The notes beneath the pieces were generated by a model. It worked only from the letters and a program-made list of their open reading frames with translations, was not told the origin of the DNA and did no database searches. Below are positions 1-12,321 of a stretch of 64,000 nt of DNA, in pieces; position 1 is the first letter of the stretch; every line of letters starts with the position of its first letter. Origin of the DNA: Onchocerca lupi (Eukaryota > Nematoda > Chromadorea > Rhabditida > Onchocercidae). The position numbers were made by a program, and so were the translations under genes. Where the stretch lies: contig JAOVVO010000008.1 in NCBI GenBank assembly GCA_028564675.1, positions 186,001 to 250,000 of the forward strand. Direction: 5' to 3'.

Positions 1-204
1 AAGATAAGAAAATTTATGAAAATTTCAAGCAGAAATTCAAATCTTTTCCTATTTGCATCTTTAGAACTATTGCTTGTCAATTGACATGCCCAGTAAATTT
101 TAAAATATCCATAAATTCAATATGAGATGAAATTTAGATCAAATGGATGCATTTTATTAAATAAGATAATTAGAAAGCTTACACGGTTATTAAAGATGAA
201 ACTG

Positions 205-234
205 ATGCATGCTGCATGCTGCATGCTTCATGCT
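205..234. repeat. GCATGCT microsatellite
   Basis: Imperfect tandem copies of TGCATGC are seen directly. Each copy contains TGCATG. Most likely a simple repeat; no transcript is evident here. Confidence 0.7.
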
Positions 235-440
235 TTACAGTTAGCAACAAAGATTTGAGTTGATTATAATTATTACATTTAGTCATACTGAAATAATATC
301 CAGAATTATATTCGATTAAACCGGATGTTCATTATTACTTCATTATCTTTTTTTGACTTATAATTTTCATCGAACATTTTTATGATCTCTGTTCAGATTC
401 GCTTTCAACTGTGATGATTATGCGAATTTACCTTCCTTGC

Positions 441-450
441 TATATATAAA
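441..450 (+). promoter_or_regulatory. TATA-like box
   Basis: The sequence TATATATAAA lies 55 bases before an ATG (506) and about 750 bases before the small gene candidate at 1201. Such a match is common by chance in DNA this AT-rich, so it is only a weak promoter candidate. Confidence 0.15.
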
Positions 451-1200
451 TTGACGAAGATCATAATCAAATCAAATCTCAAAATCGAATTCCAGTATTC
501 GAGTAATGGAAGGTAAATTTTTGATACATTATGCCCAATCACGCTTATTAAGTATGCCCTTTTATGGCATCTTCCTACTTGCTCAAATATCTTGTCGACA
601 ACATCATTTGATATTATTTAAACAGGCAAAACTTATTTGTCCTTTCATTACTTCTTTATTCCAATTCAATCGTTCGTCTTTTTTTTCCTTTTAAGATCCG
701 AAATAATTTTAATATAACTGTTTCTACTATTGTAGATTTCTGCAATTCAAAAGTGGATCGGATTCTGATATTTCAAAAAAAAAAAAAAAAAAAAAGAAAG
801 AAAGAAAGAATCAGATGCTGTATTTTGTTCTATTCGTGATACATCAAGTCACGTCAAATTTCAACATTTCCATTGACCGAAAGTGAAGTAAGCTTGTTTC
901 TTCTCTCCATGTATCATTTTTCTGTATTATTTCTACTTTTACCAGATTTGATCGTAAGAAACGAAATTGCTACAGATTTATACAAAATGAGCTGCTTTTT
1001 TAGTTGAATTTAGGTACACGAATATAGACAAATCTATTAAAGAGCATAAATTAGACGAATAAATAAGCATGTAAATGGTAATTATTGATTCAAAAAGTCT
1101 AAATATTTCGCAATTTCTCATAAGCATACTCGAAATTAGTTTCCAATATTTTTGCGAAATTTATAAAATATTATTTATGAATAATTTAAAAATATTTTAG

Positions 1201-1499
1201 ATGGAAAAAATGGCAAAGATTTTAGAGCTTGAACAGAACAACTTAATGACGATGACAACTGCAAATAAATTCAAATCAGCTGCCGAAAAAATGAATTGAT
1301 AAAATTTGTCGCCTCACAGATGGCATTTATGGTTGATCTGGATAATCCAAAAGATCTAAAAAAAGATTATCGAAAACTTCGAAATTTGTGGCATGAATGC
1401 TTCGAATCAACAGATGCAGAAGAATTTAAGATCAGTGCAATACACGCGAGTATTTTATCCATCGATGAAAACATAAATTACTGTTACAAGAACTGTTGA
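1201..1499 (+). pseudogene. Possible small gene, frame broken once in an A run
   Basis: An ATG at 1201 sits directly after TATTTTAG, a good nematode 3' splice or trans-splice acceptor. The frame from it has coding-like composition but ends at TGA 1297-1299. A second frame, shifted by one base, continues from there to TGA at 1497-1499 (a 67-residue tail rich in Lys, Asp and Glu, with four Cys). The two frames meet at a run of six A (1285-1290). One more A would make a single frame of about 99 residues. No GT lies between 1201 and 1300, so an intron cannot explain the shift. I recognise no family. It may be a decayed gene copy, a homopolymer sequencing error, or chance. Confidence 0.35.
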
Positions 1500-1728
1500 G
1501 AATAATTCGAAAATTTTCAAATTAAATTTCAATTTGTAATATCATATTTTCATTAATATCCATTTGAAAAAATGAGCTCCAATTCTTCATAAACAAAAGA
1601 GGATAGAAAAGGAAAAAAAAAAAAGAAGCGAAAGTAAAGAACTTGAATTAATATATTCAGTTTTTGCGAAACATTATCGAAATCAACATGACAAATCTTT
1701 GTCGATAATTTATTAGCTCAAAAACGAT
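1490..1728 (+). repeat. Left arm of long inverted repeat
   Basis: This segment returns in reverse complement at 2259-2487 with scattered substitutions and small gaps. Well-matched stretches include AATTCGAAAATTTTCAAATT and TTTTTGCGAAACATTATCG. The arm starts right at the stop codon of the small candidate gene. No target-site duplication or transposase is visible. A fold-back/MITE-like element or an inverted duplication are both possible. Confidence 0.8.
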
Positions 1729-2258
1729 TTTTTTCCAAATGCTTTCGCAAATTGAAATTTAATTTGCAAACTAAATTTAAATTTAATTTTGAAAAAGATC
1801 GAGAGCACTAAGTTTTTCTGTCTTGTAGTGTTATTATTGATAATTTCAATGCTGTTCTTTGCCTTGATATGTCATACCATTGAATATTTGACGAGACAAA
1901 AAAAAGTTAGATTAAAAAAAAAAAAAAAAAAACAAAAAAAAACTCTTTTTTGTTTTTTCCTTTGATGTAAGACCGACAAAAAGGAGAACCGGATAAGAGG
2001 AAAAAAAAAAGGAAGAAATAGGAAATGAACCTAGTTATTAACCGACTTAACGGTCCATAAGGTCACTTTCTCTTATATCCATCCTTGTCCTCTTTCTTTG
2101 ATATCTCGGATCCAGTTTTCTTTCTTAATGCTATTCAAAAAATGAAAGAATGGCTCTTTTCCTCTCGTTTTTTCCCGATATATCCCATACTAAGAGCTAT
2201 TAACGATAATGCTAAACAAATTTTCAAAAATACCATACAACACGAAATTTAGATACTT
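1729..2258. other. Spacer of inverted repeat
   Basis: About 530 bases between the two arms. It contains A-rich runs (about 1915-1950 and 2000-2010) and a moderately complex part around 2030-2120. No open frame of coding character is seen on either strand. Confidence 0.6.
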
Positions 2259-2487
2259 ATCGTTTTTGGGCTAATAAATTGTCGTTGAAGATTTGCCACG
2301 ATGATTTCGATAATGTTTCGCAAAAACTGAATATATTAATTCAAGTTTTCTACTTTCGCTTCTTCTTTTTTTATTCTCTTTTGTTTATGAAAAATTGAAG
2401 CTGATTTTTTCAAATGGATATTCATGAAAATATGATATTATAAATTGAAATTTAATTTGAAAATTTTCGAATTATTCTCAACAATTC
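2259..2487 (-). repeat. Right arm of long inverted repeat
   Basis: Reverse-complement partner of 1490-1728. The match fades just past 2487, roughly where the partner copy enters the end of the small open frame. I find no antisense copy of that frame beyond this arm. Confidence 0.8.
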
Positions 2488-3160
2488 CTATAATAGCTAA
2501 TTTCTATTGAAATTATTCATAGTAATAAAGCAGATAGAACACATCTTTCAGGTTCTTTCGGATTTCGTTACTTGTATTCTTTTTATTCTACGTTCTTTCT
2601 GTTCTTTATGTTATTTTTCGCTTTTTTCATTATCTCAATAAAGGCTCAATAAAATAATGATACGTCAGTTATCCCTACAGAGAAAAATACTATTTTGACG
2701 AAATAAACCAATCTTTCGGGATTATGAAAACAGATTTCGGAATCGTCAAGACAGAGAGAATTATATATTTTTCAGATAAGATATCATATCAGATATTCTA
2801 TCTATCAATATCAAAAGGTTTAATCGCACCTTAAATCAGTCATCGAATCTTGAATCTATATTCCGCCAATAAATAATAACTCTATCGTAATATACAAGAG
2901 GCGGGAAATAATATGCAGATTTAATTTTCTGACAGATTGGGAATTACAGAAAAATTATTGAAGCAATTAATACGAATTAGCTATATTTTATGGAAATTAT
3001 ATGGTTGTAATGTGAGAAGGATTTCTCCGAATCTGTTTAATTAAGCTAAAACATGAACGAAAAAAAGTTGGAAGATAGAAAAAGGAATATTAATTCGAAT
3101 ATTGCGAATAATAAACGAATTTTGAAGAACATTTCTGAATAGCAAGCATTTTTGATATCG

Positions 3161-3339
3161 TGAAAATATGGAATTTCAAATATTCTGAAAACATGAAATG
3201 TTGAATATTCTACAAACATGGCACAGAATATCCAGAATTCGAAATTCTTTTCGAAATTCTTGAAAATATAGAATCTCAAATATCCTAAAATTTAAAATGT
3301 CGAATGTTTGAAAAACATGAATCCTCGATATTTTAAAAC
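3161..3339. repeat. Degenerate minisatellite, about 25-bp unit
   Basis: Successive segments resemble GAAAAYATGRAATNTYRAATATTCT, with units beginning near 3161, 3187 and 3261 and a more diverged one near 3310. The copies are diverged. An open frame on the minus strand across it is a by-product of the repeat. Confidence 0.5.
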
Positions 3340-3793
3340 AAAAAGTCAAAAAAGAAAAAAAAAAGAAATGCTCAAATTTTATCAGTTATAGACATCACAT
3401 AAATTAAGTTTACCAAGTTGAATTTGTAATTATTAAACAATTTTGAAATTTTAATAAAGGCGCCAAAATGATATGAATTTTTGATAGGACACCCACTGTT
3501 TGGTATATTATTGCCCTTCTTTTGAATAGCAGTGGTAGTAGTAGTTCATCAATCTATTCGATTGCCTTTGTTGTTTCAAATTGAATTGAAATACTACAAT
3601 TCCATTCCTCACCCCTTTGACATGGACCTCCGTGATGGGACACGGTTGAACCGGATTGACACGCTTCAACTGTATCATGCAAATTGAGTTCCTTCCTTCC
3701 TTCTCATCGTCCTTTTCCTTCCTTAGTTGACATCATTCTTTCTTTTTCATTCACTTCTCTTCTATTTGGTTACGCAAAGATAAAAAAGATTCA

Positions 3794-3827
<34 letters not shown>

Positions 3828-4924
3828 TAAATATGTAGTTTGGAAAAAAAATTTTTTTTTTTTATTGAAAAGAAAGTTTGAAAAAAAAACTAAAATTTAA
3901 AAAAGTTTTTTTTGTAGGGAAAATTAGAAGTAGCAGCAATTGAACTAGAAAATGTTTAAAGAGGAAACCAAATGTTAAGATAAGAAAAATAAGTTAGTTA
4001 GGGTTAAATTGTATTACAATACTAGCTGGACGGCAATTTTATAATTTAAAAAAATCGATACCATATTCTTTTTCATATAAGTAATCTATTGAAAATTCGC
4101 ACGATTTGAATTAATATAATTCCAATTGGAGGTTAAGTTGGAAAAAGAATGCTTTAATGAATCTGTTTTGAGAAATTCTGATATTTAGCTAAATATCCAT
4201 ATACAATCATATTTTAGCAGTAATCAAGTTTTTTTATTATTGCAAATTCGATATGTAACTATATCTCACTTACTAGATAGATCTATCCACGAAAAAAATT
4301 GTTTCATTCAGTAGTAATTGATCGGTCTTTATAACAGTCAAGATTTGTTATCATCTGTGGAACAAATCTTCAAACTTCATTTTGTCTACAAACGATTTTC
4401 TAATTTACAGGAGAAAGATTTACAATGCTAATTAATTTTCTATTCAGCTCCATAATATTCTCCTGCAAATCGAATCATTTATTTATGAAATGCTAAATTG
4501 AATAAAAAATATTCCATTTGTTATTTTATTTTAGTATTAATTGAAAATAAATCGAAAAAACGATAAAAATTAAATTGAAAATTTGTCCTTTTCATTTATT
4601 TAATATAATTCTATTAATTTAATTCCCATGGCATCATTTTTGTCGTTGTCATTTATTCGATACTAATTTTGCAATTTAAATTTCCTCTCGTCTACCTTTT
4701 TTTTTCTCATTTAATTCATTTTATATCTTTTTGTAAGTTTATCTTCTATCAATAAAAGTCTTCAAACAAATCAATGCAATTGATAAATTATTTTCTTTCC
4801 CCTCTCTTCCCAACTCTTCGCGTTTCTTTCTTTTTCTCTTTTTCTTTTCATTTATTGATAATGAAATTTATATATCAAATTCATTTGATAGGAAAATTTA
4901 TTTTATTTCAATGGAAAGAAAATA

Positions 4925-4925
<1 letters not shown>

Positions 4926-4959
<34 letters not shown>

Positions 4960-4973
4960 AGAGAGAGAGAGAA
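4926..4973. repeat. A run followed by GA microsatellite
   Basis: About 31 A residues, then GA dinucleotides. Simple sequence seen directly. Confidence 0.9.
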
Positions 4974-6294
4974 AGAGAATAACCGTAGCATTTTTATTAG
5001 AGATAAAATGAAAATAAGAGAAAATGAACAGCGGAAAAGAGTGAGAAAATGGTAAAAGATAAGAGGCAAAAAAGAGAGAAAAGAGAGAAGGGGAATTTTA
5101 CAACTTTCACAGCTTTAAACTTTTATTATAGCAAGTTTTCGAGTTATGAGAGGATGAATAATGGTAGTTGATGATTATTATTATTATACTTTTGCTTGGG
5201 AGGATGGAAAGGGATACGGTAGCATTTAATTGAATAACTAATGATATGCGTTGTTAGGGAAAAGATTCGAGAACGAGGGAAAGATGGAGAGAGAAAGAGA
5301 GAAGCTTTTAAAAATATCAGATGACAACATTCTTTGAGTTGGTTTTAGTTTGGTGTTTTATATTTCGGTTCAAGAAGTAAGTCTCAGATCCGGAATGTTC
5401 TACCGGTTCTTTTCTTTCATCTTTTCAAACTTTCCGGAATTGCTAAGGTTGGATTTATTTATTAAAAAGATTATAGAATAGATTATGATATTTGAATAAG
5501 TTTGTATTACATTAAAGATTGTGAAAGATTATTCATGCAAAATTTATAATTTACTATTCGATTTGTGACCTGATTTGTAATCTAACTGGTAATATCATTT
5601 AAAAGCAAACAATAAACTTAACTGACCAATTAAGGCATGCTAAAGTATCACTAGAATTAATTCTATGATAAATTTGGACGTTAAAAGTTTATCTCGAATA
5701 TGATAGAATTAATCCCGAAGATAATCTCGAAGTTATAAACAAGACAATTATTATCGGAATCCATGCACATTTATTTTATCGAAATATTGACATTTCAAAA
5801 ACATAAATTCTGACTGATATATTTGAAACATAAACTGGAAATTTTCCTCTCAATCATATGAAAATTGATAGGATGAAAATTTTGAAAGCATAATTTGGAA
5901 TTGTTTCATTCAAATTGAATAATGCTAAAAGTAAAAAAAAAAAAACCGAAATTTAATTTGCAATTATATTAGCATTAAAATTTTATCACTTTTATTGTTT
6001 TATCCATATGATCTTCATCTTTGAAAAACTGAGATGAACAAGAAAAGGAATGCTTCTTCTAAAAAAAAAAAAAAAAAAAAAAAAAGCGCCTTATTGTTTA
6101 AATTTGATTTCTATGAATTTCTATATTTTCTGAAAAGCAAGAAGAAGAAACAGTGCATAAATTGGCCATTTTTTTAAAAGAAAAGTAGGATAATGCATAG
6201 AATCAACGAATTTTGAATGCGAAAAACTTTAGGATTTAAGTAGTTAGAATCTTCAATCATATCGTATGGTTTATTTTTTTTTTTTCTTTTTTAT

Positions 6295-6500
6295 GCAAGT
6301 AATAACTTATTTTATGTAGTTTACTTGTTTATTCTGGCAAGTGAAAAATTCCTTTATGTTGTTCAATTGTTTATTTTCACGAAGAAGAAGTTGTTTCACG
6401 TTGTTTATTTGTTTATTTCCGCAAGTAATAAGTTACTTCATATTGTTTACTTGTTTATTTTCCTAAATAAACCAGTCGATATAGTTTATTTGTATATGTC
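6295..6500. repeat. Tandem repeat, about 42-bp unit
   Basis: About five diverged copies of a unit of roughly GCAAGTAATAAGTTACTT plus a half reading ATRTWGTTTAYTTGTTTATT. Because 42 is a multiple of three, a 159-codon frame (6325-6804) stays open and encodes a repeated hydrophobic motif. I regard that frame as a product of the repeat and not as a gene. Confidence 0.7.
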
Positions 6501-6804
6501 TTCTTTTGTTTCTCCTACATCATTCCTTTCTTTCCATCTATTTTATTTATTATTCATTACCATCATCACGTCATGCAAATTTTATTTGATAAATGTTTCA
6601 CTTTTTTCTTCCCATATTCGCAATAAATCCCTCAATCATTCATTACCCCCCCTCGCTTTCTTACCACATAAATACGTTTTACTTGTACTGCTTGATTCAT
6701 TCACTTGTTTTATTACTCATCAGAGATCTGTGATATATGAACATCTGCAAGGGATATTTGACGGTTCATTTTTTGGCCATAAAGAGGTTCACCATCGATA
6801 TTAG

Positions 6805-8660
6805 ACATAAAATCATTCTTCTATCTTTCCTCTCTCTTTTCCTCTCTCTCTCAAATTTTTTCTATTTATTTACCCTTAGTTAATTAAGAAGAGGTAAAAA
6901 GAGAAAAGAAAATGCATAAATTAACCATATAATGTAATATCGATCCTTTTAATTATTATTTTTATTACAACTTCCTTTCAATCTAACTTCTCTCAAAAGT
7001 TAGATTAATTTTAAAAGTTGAGGATTTTAATAGTCGAAATTTGATAAATTTAACTCTGATTAATTTTCAGTAACGATGACTATGGTAATTTAGCATAATT
7101 AACTGTTTCAAATATTAGAAACATTTTTCCCTTATATTTATCTACATTCATTATTAGTAACAGTGTGTAGCAAATTGATATATGGTTGTGAAAGAGCAGA
7201 TTACAAGTGAAGACAAACAGAAAAGGTGAAAGGTTATCCAAGAATTGGAATAACATTTGTTTTATTTTTGCGATGTTCATGTAAACCTAAGGAATTTGCG
7301 AATAAATTAGACGTTTTCAGTCATAATATCGATTTCAATTTTGATTTTTTTGAAACAATTTAATTAATGGATAAATAATTCTGGGAAAGAGAAATATTGA
7401 AAAGAATGTTAGAAAGTTTAAGCAACTTTTGAATTCTAAGTTTATTCCGCTTTTTGTTTTTTTTTTTTTTTCGCATAAAACTGAAAGTAAGAAAAAGAAA
7501 ATCATAATCCTGATGATAAATTTCTCTAGTTTATTAAGATTATCAAAATAATTTAATCTTTTATGCAATACAATCTTTGTCATTTATTATCATTAAACTC
7601 TAAATTCCAAAAATTTTCGCCAAAATATTCATGATAATTATATAAAGCATAATTCATAACGAAATTTTCTTCAAATTTTTGCATTTTTAAAAAAAAAAAA
7701 AGCAATCATCTTTTAAAAATTTTTCCAAGAAGAAAGTTATAATTTCAAACTAATTATTAGCAAAAATAAGAGAAAGAAAGAGAGAAAGAGAGAGAGGAGA
7801 AAGAATTTTCTTCCGTTTTGTTTCTTTTTTCAGACCATTTCTTTTTTTTCACTTTTTTTTTTATTTTGTAAGAAAAAAAAGGAGGGATTGAAGGAGGAAC
7901 ACCTGCTCGGGTAAAGATTACCCGAAAGGGTCTTTTAACTCTGCCCATTAATCCCTTGCTTGCCCTAAACTACCCGCCCCGTCGCTCCATTCCCATTTGA
8001 TTCAAATCGTCGTTTTTTCTTTTTTTTTTTTTTTTTTTCATACTTTTACCTTTTTTTGTCATTCAAAATGGTCTATTCCATTTAAACCCAATGCTACTAC
8101 TTTTCACAGAAAGCAAATAAATTTACATATGGTAGGGAAAGAAAACAAAACTTTGCTTCAAATCAATGATATTTATATAATTTGATCTAAGCAATAAGCG
8201 ATGAATTTGATTATAGAATTAATTTGAAATGAATAACTACAATTATTGCTATCATTACTAATTATTAATTGTAATTTGCTTTTAAAAATGCTAAATCGAA
8301 TGAGAAAATTAAAAGTAGACAATATTTTCATTATTTAAGACAAAACAAAAATTTGGAAAACCATATAATAGCATTATCGTTCTAAGAATTAATTTTCCGG
8401 ATTTCTTATTCAAATAGCTGACAAGCATAAAAGATTTATAGAAATACGCGATATGCAAATTTATTTTTTTTTTTTAAAAAAAAATTTAGGATGCTTTGTT
8501 GTTTTCTTACATTTTCCAAATTTTATCAAAAACATTGTTTGCAATAAATCATTTATACCTGACTGATAAATGGATGGTACAATGAAATATAGTATGTTTA
8601 AATCCCATTAATAAATTTTAGTCGATGTAATATGGTAATGATACTTCAATATAGGAGATA
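6805..8660. other. Gene-free stretch with one GC-richer patch
   Basis: AT-rich non-coding DNA with several T runs. The only compositional feature is the patch at 7879-7990, listed separately. Confidence 0.6.
7879..7990. other. GC-richer patch with 17-base palindrome
   Basis: A block of clearly higher G+C than its surroundings. It includes CACCTG (7899-7904, an E-box) and the perfect hairpin CGGGTAA-AGA-TTACCCG (7908-7924), then C-rich sequence to 7990. It could be a conserved regulatory element. No coding frame is convincing. Confidence 0.3.
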
Positions 8661-8667
8661 TATTCGA

Positions 8668-8962
8668 GGAATACCGGGAGTCGTATCAAATTCAAGGAGT
8701 CGCAAGAATATATCAGATCTAAAGAATCTTGAAATAATATCAAATTTAGAGAATCCCAGGAATGATATTAAATCTAGAGGGACCTCAAAAATGATATCAA
8801 ATCCGACGGATACTAAAGAATAAAATATCAGGATAATATCAAATGAAAAAATTCTAGGAATGATGCCAGATGCAAAGAAATAAAAAATGTTGCCAAATTT
8901 AAAAAATACCAAATATGGTGCCAAATTTAGAGAATGAATGGAATGGTACCAAAATTATAAAA
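8668..8962. repeat. Degenerate minisatellite, about 27-bp unit
   Basis: About ten diverged copies of AATGATATCAAATTTAGAGAA plus CCAGG-like ends. Later copies change GATATCAAAT to GGTGCCAAAT. Overlapping open frames on both strands are repeat by-products. Confidence 0.7.
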
Positions 8963-11148
8963 ACATTCATCATATTTTGGTTCACCTCTATATTAATTTA
9001 TTTCATTTCGTTTCATTTTCTATGCAACATTTCTACCAGCCAAATAAATCCATTCTCATTGTGCTATAAAAATTCGATGAAATGTGTAATGTTTACATGG
9101 AAGCAATAAAAGTGACTAATTGAATGAATTGGAATATGAAGTAATTAAGAAAAATCTTAGCCTAGCTTATCTTAGTTTGGATTAGATTAGACTAATTAGA
9201 TAAATTTGAGGAAAAAGGAAGAAATGAAGGAAGGTATTGATAATCAAAGTATGGTAACAACGGCAGCTTCAACACTTCACAATCAATTTTCTTAGGCCAT
9301 CGAAATCATATCCAATCATTCCGCTCTCATCCATCCATCTTTAGTTATTTTAAAATATAATTAGTTTTGTTCGATTAGCAGCAATATTTCCATAGCTTTT
9401 CAGGCCTTTAACCATTTATCGTCAGCTTTAGGCTTAATTTATTATGGGTAACGAGCATCCGTTGAATATCTTTTTCATTTCAAATCTCATCATCCCTTAG
9501 ATATCGATAATCATTTGTCGGCTTTGCTTTCTTTATAATCAATTAATATAAATAAGAGAGAGAGAGAGAAAAGAAGAAATGAAATTTTCGTTCTAGAAAT
9601 GATAGATAATTAAATTTTTTAATGACAAATTGGATAGCAAGATTTATGCAAATTTGTCATAAAGTAGTTAGTATAGCTTAAAGTGAGTAAGAAAAGAAAG
9701 ATAAGGGAAAATTTCTATAAGCAAATATTAACTTATAGATAAAATAATTGTTTGTAAGTTTAAGTTATAAAGTACAAAATTAATTTCTTCATAAAATAGA
9801 TTAGAAATTTTAAATTCTAGATAGGATAAAAATATTCTTCAAAGGTATAAAATATTTCCGAATTTACTACAGTATTTAGTACTAATTAATTTCATTTAGC
9901 TAATGAACAGGCAATAAGAATGGATGAATTAGACAAATTAAAAAGAACAGTTGAAGAAAGGATGAATAAAAAAAATTTGAAATTTCTAATTTTTCATTTC
10001 GATACTTTCAATAAGCATGAGAATGAATGAATGATAGCATACTGTAGGTATAGAAATATATTCAAACGTTCAACAAATGAAGAAAAGTATGAAAATGGCT
10101 TCGTATAATTTATGTTCAGAAAAAACTGTAAATAATTCGTTAATTTTGCAATTTCTAAAATTGTAATACTTTCAATTATTTTTCCATATTTATTATTTTT
10201 GGATTGAAAAATGAAAAGAAAGAAAAAACTCGACGAGAATTAATTTCGAGTTAAAATCTATAAAATTTCCAAAACCTGACTGCGTAAAAAGTGATTCTAT
10301 TTATATTTAATTAAATACATATATAAAAAAAATGCTTATACAAAAGATTTGATAACTTTTAAGAAAATGGAAAAGGAAAGCGAAATTTCCTATGTTAATT
10401 GAATTACAAAATTTGTTTTAACATTGAGAAATTAAATTTTTGACACTTAAAAAAATTTTTTTACTGTACAAGAAGCAACTTCAAAATAATTAAAATTTGA
10501 AAATTTCAATTTTTTAAATTAATGCTTTATGTTTGGAATATATTGAGAACAATTTAAGCTAAATTTTTTGACTTAATTTGATAACTAAATTTGTAAACAA
10601 AAAAAAAAAAAGACTGAGCAAATTTCTCAGGTCAAAAATTACATTGTTACTGAAAAATCTTAATTGTTCTCGCATATCATTACAATGTTTCTGTTCTTTT
10701 ATCTACAAAATCCATTTATTTATCAAATTTATCATTGATATATCTGTAATATTCGTTGCATTCATTGTTGTTTTGTTCATTTATATGAAAATAAAACCAA
10801 ACGAAAAGGAAAATTTCTAAAATTAATTCACTCTAATAATCGATACTTTTTAGAACGAAAGAAATAAAAGAATAAAAAGGAAACAAAATCAAAAGGAATA
10901 AATAAACAAACAATTAATAAAGACATCAATACTTCTTTATATATTGATTTTTGAAGTAATACTTCTTGCTAATTTCCATTTCGATAAACAAATAACATTA
11001 TTTATTTAACTTTTGTTTATCAAAAGGGTAAACAGATGGGATTGAAGGATATCTATTAATGGGTTGATGAAGACGATGATCTCCAAGTAATAAATGTAAG
11101 TTCAAAATTGCTCCTCCATCATTCTCTTCTTTTTTTCTCTTGCCCTTC

Positions 11149-11175
11149 CTCTCTCTCTCTCTCTCTCTCTCTCTC
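11149..11175. repeat. CT microsatellite
   Basis: A run of CT dinucleotides seen directly. Confidence 0.9.
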
Positions 11176-12225
11176 CCTTCTCCTTCATTTTTCATCCATC
11201 TTTTCTCCGTTATTACCTTCCTTATATTTTGTGATCCTACCTACTATCTTTTTTGTCCTTTATTTTCATCATCAAGAAGTGAAATAGCTAAATGAAATAT
11301 GAAATTTTGCAATAAAATAAATCAAAATATACAATTGAATCGAAATAGAATAGAAATAAAATTAGAACAGGATTGAATTGATTTGAATAGATATTAGAAT
11401 AAATCATAATTATCTTCAAATTCCTTTTTTCCTCATTTCATCGTGAACTGTTTTATATTTCAGCTTTTTCCCTTTCCTTTTCTTTTCTTTTTCCACTATA
11501 ATATTACTTCATTAGCTCTTCCAACAGCTTTGTTAATACAACATCTGGTACATTTCCTTTGATGTTGTTGGTAATAATAATATTAATCATTATTATCACC
11601 ATCACCGTCATCATCATCATCATCATCATTTATATCATTTATCGGTGCTGCTTCTTAAAGCTTCCCTAAAAATTTGTTTCATTCTAGTCATATATTTGTT
11701 ATGCAAAAAAGATAAAGAAAAAAAGAAAAAAAAAAGTTATTTTTTGCAAAACTATTGATTATCGAATGCTTGGATGTAAACTAATTGGATGTAAACTTGG
11801 ATGTAAACTTTTTGATTTGCTTACAATCATAATTAGAACATTTTGTTCTAAAATAGCATAAATCATATGGCTTAATTCTTTTTCTTCATATTTGTTTATT
11901 TATTTCCTTTTCTCATTTTTTTTATTCATTTTAAGCACAAACTTTTTAACATTTACATATCAAATATTTATACATTCAATAATTTTCAAATGTCTTATTA
12001 TGATAATTTGAGTTTAGATAGATTTAAAGAAACTTTCAAAGAAAGAAGAGAAAATAAAGCAAAACAGCTGCCTCATTTTTAATTTTAATTTCTAGAGAAA
12101 GAAACCAAAATTTAAAAAAAAAAAAAAAAAGCCTTAAACATCATTTCTATTCGAATTATCCATCCTTCTTTCCCTCTTCCCTCTCGAATCATAAGCTCCC
12201 ACCCAATTCATCCCCACCGTATCAC

Positions 12226-12321
12226 TTCATTTCATTTCATTTCCTTCCTTCCTTCCTTCCTTCATCCTCTCGTTCGTTCATTCATTCATTCATTCATTCA
12301 TTCGTTCGTTCATTCATTCAA
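12226..12321. repeat. CATT / CTTC tetranucleotide repeats
   Basis: Consecutive TTCA, CTTC, GTTC and CATT tetranucleotide runs. Simple sequence. Confidence 0.9.

Larger units (their letters stand above)
1..1192. other. Gene-free AT-rich stretch
   Basis: I see no supported gene here. The stretch holds a GCATGC-type microsatellite (205-234), a TATA-like box (441-450), a poly-A/GAAA tract (about 775-810) and low-complexity AT-rich DNA. A short open frame at 506-694 has no coding character. Confidence 0.6.
2490..6290. other. Gene-free stretch with low-complexity DNA
   Basis: No gene is supported. Contents: a degenerate minisatellite (3161-3339), T runs (about 3800-3860), an A run followed by GA repeats (4926-4973), and another A run (about 6061-6085). 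Open frames here consist of homopolymer-coded residues. Confidence 0.6.

Noticed and set aside
506..694. 62-codon frame after a TATA-like box
   Set aside because: The ATG is followed at once by a strong donor-like GTAAAT, the tail is Phe/Ser from a T run, and no domain or splice partner in phase was found.
6325..6804. 159-codon open frame, the second longest in the window
   Set aside because: It is read through a 42-base tandem repeat that preserves frame; the product is a repeated hydrophobic motif with no family resemblance and AT-driven composition.
8632..8924. Overlapping open frames on both strands
   Set aside because: Both are translations of the degenerate 27-base minisatellite.
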